Positions 38,250 to 50,501 of a DNA stretch of 64,000 nucleotides are shown here, one piece after another. The position numbers and the translations under genes are program-made. Source of the DNA: Hydractinia symbiolongicarpus (lineage: Eukaryota; Cnidaria; Hydrozoa; Anthoathecata; Hydractiniidae); assembly GCF_029227915.1 (NCBI RefSeq), contig NC_079885.1, positions 12,225,001 through 12,289,000 of the forward strand, written 5' to 3'. The notes below the pieces were generated by a model that was not told the origin of the DNA, made no database searches, and worked only from the letters and a program-made list of their open reading frames with translations. Numbering within the stretch: the first letter of the stretch is position 1; each line of letters begins with the position of its first letter.

Positions 38250-41200
38250 TCAATTCATCATCACTTCCATTTGTACCAATCGAGCATTCGTATCTCCAGG
38301 CATACGATACGGCAACAAACCAGCGAACGTCACAATAGCTCCCGCTTGTTTTCTCAAGTTGCTCAAAAACTAAAAACAACAAAAAATATTCAAAAATTAA
38401 TTTCATCTTCAATTATTTTAAATGGTTCATAGTTTAAAACGGAATTTAATTTTAGTAGAAAGTAGAAGATAATATGACTAACCCAGTGGACATAGAATTT
38501 GAATTAATACTTTCTCTTAACGCCGTCGCATGTCAAATAAATTTTCTTAGCTTAGAAACATAATTTTCTAATTTTTATTTCCAGTTGCACTTAACCTAAG
38601 CCTGTAATAATTACACAACCTAGTACCGTCGACAACATTTATAATGACACTCACACATCGTCGACAACATTTATAGTGACACTCACACACTGTCGACAAC
38701 ATTTATAGTGACACTTACACACCATCGACAACATTTATAGTGACACTTACACACCATCGACAACATTTATAGTGACACTCACACATCGTCAACGACATTT
38801 ATAGTGACACTTACACACCGTCGACAACATTTATAGTGACACTTACACACCATCGACGACATTTATAGTGACACTCACACACTGTCGACAACATTTATAG
38901 TGACACTTACACACCATCGACAACATTTATAGTGACACTTACACACCATCGACAACATTTATAGTGACACTCACACATCGTCAACGAAATTTGTAGTGAC
39001 ACTTACACACCGTCGACAACATTTATAGTGACACTTACACACCATCGACGACATTTATAGTGACACTCACACACTGTCGACAACATTTATAGTGACACTT
39101 ACACACCATCGACAACATTTATAGTGACACTTACACACCATCGACAACATTTATAGTGACACTCACACATCGTCAACGACATTTATAGTGACACTTACAC
39201 ACCGTCGACAACATTTATAGTGACACTTACACACCGTCGACAACATTTATAGTGACACTCACACACCGTCGACAACATTTATAGCGACACTTACACACCG
39301 TCGACAACATTTATAATGACACTTACACATCGTCGACAACATTTATAGTGACACTCACACACCGTCGACAACATTTATAGTGACACTTACACATCGTCGA
39401 CAACATTTATAGTGACACTCACACACCGTCGACAACATTTATAGTGACACTCACACATCGTCGACAACATTTATAGTGACACTCACACACCGTCGACAAC
39501 ATTTATAGTGACACTCACACATCGTCGACAACATTTATAGTGACACTTACACACCGTCGACAACATTTATAGTGACACTCACACATCGTCGACAACATTT
39601 ATAGTGACACTTACACACCGTCAACGACATTTATAGTGACACTTACACACCGTCGACAACATTTATAGTGACACTCACACATCGTCGACAACATTTATAG
39701 TGACACTCACACATCGTCAACGACATTTATAGTGACACTTACACACCATCGACAACATTTATAGTGACACTTACACACCGTCGACAACATTTATAGTGAC
39801 ACTCACACATCGTCGACAACATTTATAGTGACACTCACACATCGTCAACGACATTTATAGTGACACTGACAAACCCTCAACGACATTTATATACACCGAA
39901 GTTTTAACATTCCTCATCTGATTACGTTTCTGTTGTTCTCAATTCCCAAGGAAAATATCTTAGCACCCGCAAGGGTAGCCCAAATAGCAAATTCAGATAA
40001 GTATACGCGAAAATTAAGGGATTAGGCTATTTTTTCAACCATATCATCTTAAGGATTTTAAATTTTCCATCGAATGGTGTTTGTACCTTTAATAAAGCTG
40101 GTATGACATAATTTTTTTATATATTATTATATTATTATGGATCTGCATATTTTCCGCTATTCAAAAGTAGAAATGATGACGAATGTTTCAATCAACATCA
40201 TTAATTCAACCATTTTGCTTAAAAGTCTGCTTAATGGGATAGACTGGTTAAATATAAGGGGTTTTAAAAACTCCAGTTACATGATAAATAATCTTACTGA
40301 TTCATCTTTTTCTTTACGTACTCCCATATATGATGACTGTGAAGAAATTCTAAATAAAATTTTAATGTATAAAATATTCTGCAAAAACAAAGAGGACAAC
40401 TAAAAAGTACTTATCATAGAGTATCACCATAAAAAATTAATCTGTGTGATCCTCTCTTCTATGTTTGTAGTATAATACTCCGCTATATAAAAACAAGAAA
40501 AAAATCCTAATCACTAGAGGCTGCTTACTTGCTTCTCTTGTATTTCTCATATAATGTGTTCATCACAGCCAATAAAACATCAGGTAAGCATTGACGTACC
40601 TATTATAAAAAAACAAGAACGTTAGGATTTAAGCGCAAAAAATTAAAAAAATATCATGATTGACGGCTATAAAGTTTTTAAAATATAAAGGTTAAATCAC
40701 CTCCCTTTTAGAAAAGGTGTTAAATCTGTTCGACTGCTAAATTCGCTTTACATTCAGTGCGCTATTGATGTCTATGGGTGTACTTAAAAAACTTAGTATT
40801 TAAATTAAGATGGTGCATGAATTGCTGATATAAAGGTAAATTCTAATCAGTCTGTACGTTATAATTTGTTTATAATTGCGGCTTCTGATTTGTAAAATGG
40901 CTTCTTCCCCTATTTTTTTTGTATATTTTTTATTTCGTATAGCAAGCAAAATATGCTGACATACCTCATCGCTGTATTGTTTGAAAGACGAAACTTTCAA
41001 ATCCACTTCATCAACCGACAATGGAATTAACTTAATTTTCTGCATAACCTGAAATTCAAACAAAATCCATCGTACCAGAAATAAAGGAGATTAAATGCTG
41101 ACAGAGGAACATGATAATAAGTTTATAGGTTACTTAAATTTAACAAAATCTACAAAACTCTTGTTGCAACTAGGTAAAACAGATTAATCTTTAGAAAACT

Positions 41201-44200
41201 TCAAACTTTCAAACTTTCAGGGAATTTCGTGAAACTAATTAGCCGAGTCATCAAAAATTGTGTAGATATTGGCGTGTAAATTTATCGCCATAAGTATCAA
41301 ACTACCCTTCTCCTCGTTAAATATTGGGTTGACAATTCTTCTCTAAATACCTGCAACAGCTTTTCTTACTTCTCATGTTAATTTGTATTTTGTCTTCTTA
41401 ACTCCGAGAAACATTGGTATTATCAACAAACAGTTTCCTCATACAAAAATGGTAGATAGAGCTAATCAACTTACATCAAGTGAAGAGTCATACTGTTGCT
41501 CTTGATACAAATCAAAATAGTACATAAGATCAAGCAGCAAATAAAATGTCGAACTTCTCATGCGGCTACCATTATGGCCACGTGTTTTGTACCTTTCTGC
41601 AATAGATCTAGACAGTGTCTGAATACGTTGCCGAGAGGATTGTGGACTGTTGGCTAGGGATACAAGCTAAAATAAAAATATGCGAAATAAAATCATACAA
41701 AACTATATGATTTCTGAAAGCCGGATAAATTTCCTATGGAGTAGCTTCTGGGGACTGCAAATCATTATGGGCACGTGTTTTGTACGTTTCTGCAATAGAT
41801 CTAGACAGTGTCTGAATACGTTCTCGAGAGGATTGTGGACTGTTGGCTAGTGATACAAGCTAAAAAGCACGAGATTGAGAAAAAGGTTTGGATTGTAAAT
41901 ATATTGTTGCTTAATATGATTCATTTTAGACTTTTTCTAGCTCATTACTCCAGGTTCAAGAACAATTTTATACTTATTTAGGGTATGTTTCTTTTATAAA
42001 ACGTTAATTTACTATATATTGGATATTAAACATGACATACATGTAAATACGATGGACTGGAAAACAACAAAATCGAGAAAAGAGTATTATTTTCAGAAAA
42101 GAAGAGACGAAAATAGCAAAGATTACTGCATTAATTATAGAAAATTAATATACCTGGCATAAAAGATTACTCAATAACTCCAACACCTTTTCATGTTTCT
42201 AAAAAAACCAACAGGGGTAAATAAACATTGAAGATCACAAATATCTTATTATCTGTAAACTATGTCCCTTCTGTTATTGAAAAGTGTTTGCAAATTGAGG
42301 TGATAAGAAAGCAGTAGGAAGTGAAGCTTGTAAGCAAAATATAAATTTTGACCACATTATTTGACATTTTAAAACAACAAATACAAATTTTAACAAATCT
42401 TTTTTCTTTTCCTTACATCGGATAGATCGTACAACATAGCAGCATCCTCAAATTGTCCCTTATTCTCAGCATCCTTTGCAACCGTTGCTATTATATTTGT
42501 GACATCCAATTCAAACTTTGACACAGAGCCAGCCTAAAGTGAGGAAGAACTTAGTTGTTACATCAACCAAGAAAACCGTATTAGTAAAACTGTAACGTAA
42601 ATGATATATACTTTACTGATCTGTCTAATATTACTTTAGAAAGGTCAACATGCCATATTATCTTCAAATCAAAACTACATACCTTTTTTGAACCGTCTGG
42701 ATTAATACATCCTAATATGGTTTCAAACTAAAAAAATATTTAAAACGGTTTGTAAGAACAAAGGTTAAATCCAACTGGTAGTTGCAATGCTGTTGTCATG
42801 CTACAGTGGGTCCTGCTTACCCATGTAACGTAATATTTAAAAAGGAGAAGAATGCAAGATTGAAAGAACAAAAAGGACATGTAAATTCTGTAAACTGTCT
42901 TAATAAGTTTCTTTAAAGCTTGCAAAATTTTTCAACAATAATATTTGAGGAGTAGGCAGTAGTTTGTGGATAAATCCATGAGGCGGCCCGTCCTTTATAT
43001 ATCACATGGGTTCATTCGTCTGCAAATTATTTACTTTACCTGGAATGAAGCTGCGGTGCAGCCATTTTGTTTTGTTATTAAATAGATACATATATATTAC
43101 CCATGGTGTTACCCATACTATACTGCTATATATCCCAAACTGCGAAATAAAATCATACAAAACTATATGATTTCTGAAAGCCGGCTAAATTTCCTATGGA
43201 GTAGCTTCTGGGGACTGCAAATCAAATCCTCCTCGCTAGCAGGCAATATGTTAGCGATAAACAAAGTGACTCTACTTCTATATGACTACACTGATTATTT
43301 CAGTAGAGAATGACACACACATGTGCCATGACAAAATGAAGTTGTGCTGTGACTTTTAAGTTCTAAGAACAATCCTAATAAATTTCCCCATTATAAGGAT
43401 TTCTTAAGAATTTTTAAGCCGTATTTTTGTGAAATGGCAAAAGGCTCTCAGAGGTATGCGACCTAAAAATATCACAAGCAGGTGTCTTATAGATAAATAT
43501 TAAAAATTCAGTAAGTATCCTAGCCATGCATCATATCCCTCATGCCAGGAACAGATGTTAATTAATTTTTAGGTTTTGTGAAATGACTCTGTTAATAAAT
43601 TAAAAATATATTGTTGCAGTGATGTGTAATTGACATTGACATGCGAGATAGTTTATGCAGCCCCTGTATCGTGTTCCTATGTTTGCCATACGAAAGGAAT
43701 TACAGTTTATTAAAAGACATGTTGTGTCTGCAAGATGACAGCCAAATCGCTACTTGCATGGATGTACTAGTTTTAGAGATGCACAAAATAGTGATGTGCA
43801 AAATACCTTAACTTTTTTAGGCTCGCTGAGTGATCAATTTGATTAACATTTAAAATATTATTTTCATCTCTATTTATTTACGTTCGCATTGGTTTTTTAT
43901 AATGTCCTCCCACCCCTATCGTATCCAACAAATTTTACTTCTCAGAACTCTAGATATTGGTTATTACTCAAAACTACCTCTAAAAATCTCAATGACATCC
44001 TTATAAATCGGAAAAATATAATAACTTTTGTTAGGACAGATTCTTCTGGGAATTTTTGGCCCTTAGTCATGCGACCTATATAAAAAACGGAAAATGTGTT
44101 AAATAACCTTTACTGGGCTGACAGAAACTTTGAACGGAATGAAAAAACTCTAGAACATAAGTAATTAGATTTTAAGCAGATATATGTATAGATATAATAT

Positions 44201-47200
44201 TAGACAAATTTTAGGATTCCAATGACGTCACAAAAAATTGGTTCTTTAAGCAAAAATTGATGTCTTCCATTTTGTTTCTTTCATGACATACTATAAGAGT
44301 GCTAAGTTTGATTCAATTTGGATAAGCCTGTCAAAAGTTATGTCATAATATGTTCAAAATACCTTGGACAAAATAGGTTAAGATATCTCTTATATTAATA
44401 CTTATTTTGTCTGTCATTTGAACCGATTTATTTAAAGAATGCAGGAAATGCGATATATTTTTAATGATTTACGGATGGATTTTTCACAGGCTAACAACTA
44501 GTTATGAATTTCACAGCAGATATAAAGAGTTGAGTGAAGAAGTCAACTGCATACCTCTCTTGTCTCAAGAGCCAATTCACTGACACAAGAAGCAAACAAA
44601 TTATCACCATTGGGACTGTTCAGATGCCTGAAAAAGAAACAGGATATAAGTAAATCAACCAGGCAAATAAAATAAGGTACAAAATTATATACTTGCAACT
44701 AAAGTTCTTGACATTACGTTGGTTGCGATGATATTATTATAGTAATTCAGAAATTCACAACACGGTCTTACCTCAGTAAATAGAAATACTCCAAGGCTTC
44801 TCTTGGATCCGTGACTTCAAATTTTCTTGTGTATATTGTAATTAGTCTAGCATAATTTAGCCGCTTTAATGGAGGTGGATCCAGAGTATCTGCAGACACT
44901 ATAACAGAGAAAATTAAATGTATAGTTTTTATTGTTAAATAAGTCTCTCTCCACTAAAACATTCACCTTGCCATTTATTTTCAGTACATCTATAATATTG
45001 CTTCAGAAGTAAGAATAATGAAAATGTGATATGCTAAGATGTTGCAAGCCCTTTGGTTGAATATCAGGATTTTCACTTGGGGTGAGTTATATTTAATGAG
45101 ACCAGGAGTAGTAATTACCACTATTTAGAAATAACCACCAGAGAACATGTTACAATTTCAGAGCACCAAAATTTGTAAATAACTGCAAGCTTTCACCTAT
45201 ATATTGGTATAGTTTTTGGTCCGCCAAAAAAGGGTTAACAGGCTTTTGCATAAGTTATTGCCACACATTTAAAGCAACATTTGTTGCTACTGTATTGTTT
45301 TGTGATAATTAGGATTCTGCAGAAAACCATGCTTTCAAAAACAATAATTTTAAAATGATCTGATCTGAAAGGCAAACACATATTTTCCATACTTTCTAAT
45401 GCTAGTTTCACAAAATCTTTTCCAAACATTGCCTGAATGTTGGCAAAAGCTGTTGGAATAAGATGTTAACACTGTTTGGGCTTGCTATACATAGCACTTA
45501 TTTAAAAAAAAACTTTACGTAAACACATGAAAATATAGATTAAAAATAGTGTAAGGTTGTGGCAGTTTAATTTACACTAAACTTTAGGATGTCAAAGCTG
45601 ACTGTTTCAGGGATAAGCTTCTGCTCCTTTGATGGTTATTTTAAGATACTGCCAGTGCTCTGAAAATTACTTCAAAGAGTGATGGTTCTAATTAACTTCT
45701 TTGTGTTCACTGATTGCTAAAGTGAAAATCAGAAGTTACTATGTAAATGGAAAAGGTTAAGTTTTTAAAAAACAAAAAAAGTGACCAAAAACCAAAAACT
45801 CAGGCTGTTGTGGGAAATTCATTTATTTAAACGAAGTCTAATGTTATCAACATAATAAAGATAATATGCAATGATATATAGTGATACAGGTCTCAGCATG
45901 CTGATGTCAGTAGTGGTAATCGCCCAAAAAAACAATAGATAATGCGCTGTAAAGAAACTTGAGATAGAACAGTGAGAAAAAAATCGGTTACAAAAATTGA
46001 TTATGGGTGCATCGCATTATCAACATGGTATATAACTTTGCATATGAAATATATTTATGATAAACAAAGTTAAAGAATTAAAATTCCAGCTTCAATGTTT
46101 CGAAATTCTTTGTTAGGTAGCTAAACCAACTATTTACACATTCTTGGCCATTTTTAAGTTACTTTAAAAACTTACCTGTTGATAAAGAAGGTTATGCTGA
46201 ATAAAAACACAATTTACATATAAGGGAATAAAAGGTTACAAAGATAGATTTTTTTTATGTAAATAGAGCTAGCCTGCCTAAGGTTTGTTCATCTTTGTCA
46301 CCAATTTTTCTTTTTTCTTGAGAGGAATTGTTGTTGTTGTAAGACACATTGTTTATTAAAACAAATGTTGAAATTCCCTGGGAAAAACAGTTGAGTCATT
46401 CATTTCTTTGCCCCTATATAGTCGCATATTATCTAACCATTTACAACAAGTGTGCCACAGAGCACAAAATAATAACACTTACAGAGTGGAGCATGAATAA
46501 GGTCTGGGGTCAGTAACAACTTTTGCATCTTTAATACAATAGCAATGTGAACAGCATGACTTCGACAGTGGTCAAGGCGTGACAAAAACTCCAAACCCTA
46601 CAACATAAGTTTACAAAGTTACATAAGTTAATAATAACGATAAGTAAATAAAAACGAATGTATTTAAACTGTTATCAAGTATTTTAAACTTGTAACAATG
46701 TTTAATTAAGGAGTTGTATGCTCAAGCAGGATATACAGAGCTACATCTTTATCTGTGATAAAAAGAAAATTTAATTTCTTGAGCATTTTTTATCCTCAAC
46801 ATGCTTGTAAGGGTTTTTGGTCATACCAAAGAGTTGTATAAGACTTCAAGCAATTACCATGAATTTAAAATGGGTCAACAACATCATTAACAACAACAAC
46901 TACTACTACTACAATCAAAATGCAAATACTTACAGCTTCAAACTGCCCTGTTAAAAATAACACCCGACAATAGAGGTATGGCTGATCATATGCTCGGAAA
47001 TGACTTTCACCTACAAAATTAAAATTATCTAATTCAGTACAAATTAAGATGAAAAAGAACATTTACAAGTTACAATAATAAAGGGGATAACAAAATTCAA
47101 AACATTGTATTTATATTTTTCACAACTGTAACTTCCTAAAAAGTATTTAAATTTAGAAACTTTAATTCACAAAGTGTTAATTTAAGCATATCATTGCAGG

Positions 47201-49751
47201 GTGTAATCCAATTCATTACAAAAAGAATCATCCCTCTGTTCAGGAGGGAAGTTTTAAGAATTTTCACTTAATAAAAAACAGATAAATATTTCTTTCTCGC
47301 TTTAATACAGCTATGTAAAAGAATGGATAAATTTGTAATTGTAAATAAAATTTGTAAATTATAGTTGCTAATGTAAATCTTTTGGTAGCTAAAGTTTTTT
47401 TTAAAAATTGGGCATTAAATTTTTAAAAATGTACACTCTCCTAAAAAAGTTTTGATTAGGTTGCACTAATTATAATCTCTTATAATGATAAGGAGAGAGT
47501 GTCTGTCTGTCTGTAACAGGCAAAGTGAATGTGTTAATTTTTCTTTGATGTAGCTGAAAATGGTATGATGTCAATAACACTACTTTAACGTCAATACCTA
47601 TAATATATTAATAAAGCCATTAGAGTGCACTTTAAACTTTGAGACCAATAATTTGGAAACAAGGTGGTGACATCAGTCGTTTTTCACCATGTGGGTAACT
47701 AGGGACCACCTGGGACCAACTTGGGTAAGTTTACCAAACCTGGGTCTTCGAAACCGTTTCGGAATTGACGGGTTGATGTCGTCATTAAAAAACATTTTAA
47801 CCTAAATATCTCTGCAACCGTTTGTCAAAAGCACATGATCTTATACATTTTCTTGATCAGCGTTTCAAGATCTATGCGATGAAGGCAACAGTTGCTGATT
47901 TTGGCTGACGTCAGCAAAATTTTTAAACCCTTATATCTCCTCAGACGTTCATCGAAAACATATGATCCTATACATTATTTTGATCAGCGTCTTAACCTCT
48001 TCTTATTACAGGCAAAAAATGAACTAATTTTCACCAACCTTGTTTTTGTATATGCACTGCTGACGTCAGCAAAACATCTAAAACAACCTATTTTTCCATT
48101 ATTTTTTTGCCTATGGATTTTTCCACGGGCCTTATAGACTAGTCTTGTTAAAAATACAAAGCAACACATACCATACTCTTCAAGCAATAATTTTTGTAAA
48201 CTTTGCAGTGTATTGCCTTCTTGATTCATATGGTCAGCATTTGCAAATTGAATCTGGTTTAATTTTAACCATATATAATCATCGGTTTTCTTTGCCACAT
48301 CTGGATGTGGGTCAGTCGAATCGCAATGACCAACAATACAATACACAATGCGCTTAAAAGGATCAGGGCTTGACCGAACTGTCCTCTTGTACTCCACTCG
48401 CAGCTTAGCTTCATTGTTGGGGTGCAAACGACGTTCATTGCTTGCAAAGTATTCCTTTAAATATGTTTTGAATTCAGAGTATTGAGGAGGCAAGGCTTCT
48501 GCTGCTTGTTTTGTGGCTTCGACATCCCCACACCGTAAACAATAATAAACTAAAGGCCATACAGGAACACCATTCACATAACCATCCTCATAGCCAGAAG
48601 CAGTGCTCATCATTTTTATTTTCAAATAACTTTGTACATAATTGTATAATCCTGGTACACCACCCAGGTGGGCTTGTTGCAAGTTATCATGCACACGCTT
48701 TTCAATAAAACCTCGGTATCTGTCTTCGAGAAACATTTTAGCATTTGTTACTAAACTTGTCTGAAATTCTTTGGACTGCCTTAGCTTACGCGTGTTATTT
48801 TCCTGAAGTGGCAAGTTCAAGATGATTTGTTCGACCAACCCCCATAGATCTTTAACATTAATATCCTCTGTTTTTAACCCAACCTGCTTTAAGGCCTCTA
48901 AGAAATTATATTTTTGTCCATTTATGCTTAATTCATTACACAGATAAACTTGACGTGCATATGCCATTTCAATAGCACTGAGTGTACTCCTTCCCTTGGA
49001 AATGGAATTTTCTTCAAATCTTCCTGCATCGACAGGAAAACTGAGCGCTTGTTTTCCTGCACTAAGCAATGAATTTAATATTTTTTGTTTTTCTCTCTCC
49101 CATTCGTTTTCCAAACTGTCCCAAAATTGTTTTTCTGCATTAACAAATGTTTTTCTCTTTGTTTCTTCAATCGTCGCAAGAATTGAGTTTTCTCTCTCAT
49201 TTTTTAAAAACCCATGTATATCCGTTTCAACAAGAGGCTCAATTGGCTCAAATGTCTTGGTGGTGTTAAGGGATTCCAGCCTTTGTGACAACTTTGGAAG
49301 TTCAACACCTTTTGTACTCAACAAAAGAGATCTATAAAAGATTACATTAAACAACATCAAGACAAAATAAGTTATTTTGTCTTGATGTTGATGTGGTTAC
49401 TTATTGCAAGCTTTCAAAAATTGTTGTTTGATAGCTATGCACAGCAGTAGTTAAGGAAAAACATTAAAAGATGAAAAATAAAAGGGACTTGTGAAATGTT
49501 CACCGTTGCATGGTAGAAGAGGAATGCGTTAAAATTAGTCAAAGAAAAATCTTGTTAAAATAATATCTGACTTACGCTTTTACATCAGACCCTTCCCCAA
49601 CATTTGTCCAAGTTTTTGAAAGTAATCTCTGTGATGCTTCAGCCAACTGTGGCAAGTTTCTTTCAATTCTTGGAAGTTCAGTTCCAGTATCAACATCAGC
49701 AGTTAACTGTTCTGCACAATGCAAGAGGTCGGAAAACGAAACATTAGACAT
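38250..49751 (-). CDS. NUP93: Nuclear pore scaffold protein NUP93, complete
   Basis: Thirteen exons on the minus strand: 49576-49751, 48172-49331, 46934-47010, 46483-46597, 44772-44898, 44555-44627, 42683-42727, 42417-42533, 42154-42198, 41475-41666, 40965-41048, 40529-40599 and 38250-38361. All phases agree and give 797 residues (human 819). The start ATG at 49751 gives [16 protein letters not shown]. Diagnostic text: [105 protein letters not shown] and the end [22 protein letters not shown]93 is the linker of the inner ring of the nuclear pore. The N-terminal coiled coil is in exon 1-2, the alpha-solenoid in the rest. The exon encoding the conserved C-terminus is 2.2 kb away, across a minisatellite. 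An acceptor 26 bases before the ATG (TTTATTTCAG, 49778) marks a 5' UTR intron or trans-splice site. Confidence 0.95.
38625..39890. repeat. 32-bp minisatellite, about 39 copies, in the last NUP93 intron
   Basis: Tandem units of exactly 32 bases, of form GTCGACAACATTTATAGTGA followed by CACTTACACACC. Most units contain GTCGAC. Between 38691 and about 39170 the variants recur in the same order with a period of six units: the variant CACTGTCGAC sits at 38691, 38883 and 39075, 192 bases apart. The later part uses a simpler alternation of TCACACATCGTCG and TTACACACCGTCG units. Confidence 0.97.
40137..40403 (+). other. 88-residue open frame antisense to a NUP93 intron
   Basis: ATG-started and uninterrupted, but composed of Ile, Asn and Ser as expected from AT-rich noncoding DNA, and it matches no family I know. 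Probably chance. Confidence 0.12.
41679..41859 (-). pseudogene. Partial duplicate of NUP93 exon 10 with attached repeat
   Basis: 41761-41859 repeats the 5' two thirds of exon 10 (41569-41666) with few changes, including an acceptor (CTTTTTAG). It reads [20 protein letters not shown] and then diverges to a stop. The divergent part, 41679-41764, is an 86-base sequence that recurs at 43140-43225. Spliced in place of exon 10 it would truncate NUP93. Confidence 0.8.
43140..43225. repeat. Second copy of the 86-base repeat of 41679-41764
   Basis: Nearly identical over 86 bases (begins TGCGAAATAAAATCATACAA, ends GGGGACTGCAAATCA), one clear mismatch (GCCGGATAA versus GCCGGCTAA). Both lie in NUP93 introns. 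Confidence 0.9.
46176..46196 (-). other. Possible 21-nt poison microexon in NUP93
   Basis: Bounded by a good acceptor (TTTTTATTCAG) and an ideal donor (CAG|GTAAGT). In the phase set by the exon ending at 46483 it would give TCA TAA, a stop. Skipping it keeps the frame ([17 protein letters not shown]), so it is either a decoy or a regulated stop exon. Confidence 0.35.
47486..48146. mobile_element. Repeat with internal degenerate tandem units in NUP93 intron 2
   Basis: Begins with GTCTGTCTGTCTGTAACAGG and ends CCACGGGCCTTATAGACTAG. Inside, units of about 130 bases recur, each with ATATCTC, a CATATGATC or CACATGATC, TTGATCAGCG and a GACGTCAGCAAAA-like segment (47904, 48059; weaker at 47770). 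Family unknown. Confidence 0.55.
49352..49390. repeat. 39-bp near-perfect palindrome next to a NUP93 acceptor
   Basis: Arms of 19 bases, CAACATCAAGACAAAATAA and its exact complement, with one base between. It lies in intron 1, about 20 bases upstream of the exon 2 acceptor in the direction of transcription. Confidence 0.9.
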
Positions 49752-49904
49752 TTTGAACAATTTATATATTTGTTTTCCTGAAATAAAAATATAAAGTATA
49801 AAACAGAGCTTAATTGCAGTGTGATGTTTTTATGGAATAATATTGCAGCTTTCCAATTTTATTAATATTATTATAGCGGTAAAAATAAATAGTGGTAGAT
49901 ATAC

Positions 49905-50431
49905 ATGGCATCACTAAAATCGTTAGAAAATTCGGGTTTTGAGTTATTTTCTGATCTTGATGGTTTTAGAAGTCCATCTGAATTCTTTGATGACCTACGT
50001 CTTGACATCTTATTAAAGATTGGCAACAAACTGAATGCCATTGAACTGTTTTGTTGTTATGAAAGTAACTTTACAAAAGCTGATGAATACAAAGTTAGAC
50101 GCTATCAAAATTTGAAAAACACTCTTTTAAACAAAAAATACCAGCTAAACAAGATGTTTGTAGAGGTTTCCTCTCTTGGATTCTTCCCTAGAAGAATCGG
50201 GCACTTTCCAACTTCTGCAGACAGTTTGGTTGCTTGGATGTAAAACGCATGATGAATAAAATTTCTGAGGTAGCAATAAGAAGCTCGTATTTTATCTATG
50301 TTAGGAGGAATAGTGTGACATGGGAAAACCCTTTCATACTAAAATTTTATAATTTTTTTTTGTTTTTGTTTTTTATATTTTTTTGTTTTTTTATTGACGA
50401 CAATTTAAGTGTCCACAATTATTTCCAATAA
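49905..50431 (+). pseudogene. Retroelement C-terminal nuclease-like domain remnant
   Basis: An ATG frame of 112 residues (49905-50243) reads LDGFRSPSEFFDDLRLDIL, then LNAIELFCCYESNF and KVRRYQNLKN. The spacing of D, E and K resembles the PD-(D/E)XK nuclease-type tail found in several animal reverse-transcriptase proteins (LRPD...ELT...K). After a frameshift near 50240 the same family text goes on (NKISEVAIRSSYFIYVRRN) to 50431. It starts 154 bases from the NUP93 ATG in divergent orientation, so it could hitch on that promoter. Family call is from memory of hydrozoan RT proteins. Confidence 0.5.
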
Positions 50432-50501
50432 TTGTGAGAGAAACGTACTTACAGTAAATATTTTAATTGTACATGATGTATAAATCATTAATTCTTCTTA
50501 A

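Noticed and set aside
38188-38412. Minus open frame overlapping the NUP93 last exon
   Set aside because: Wrong frame; the real frame ends [19 protein letters not shown].
38625-39890. CRISPR array
   Set aside because: Units are contiguous 32-mers without unique spacers, in an animal intron; it is a minisatellite.
46865-47062. Minus frame as a separate small gene
   Set aside because: Contains NUP93 exon 3 (46934-47010); the rest is intron.
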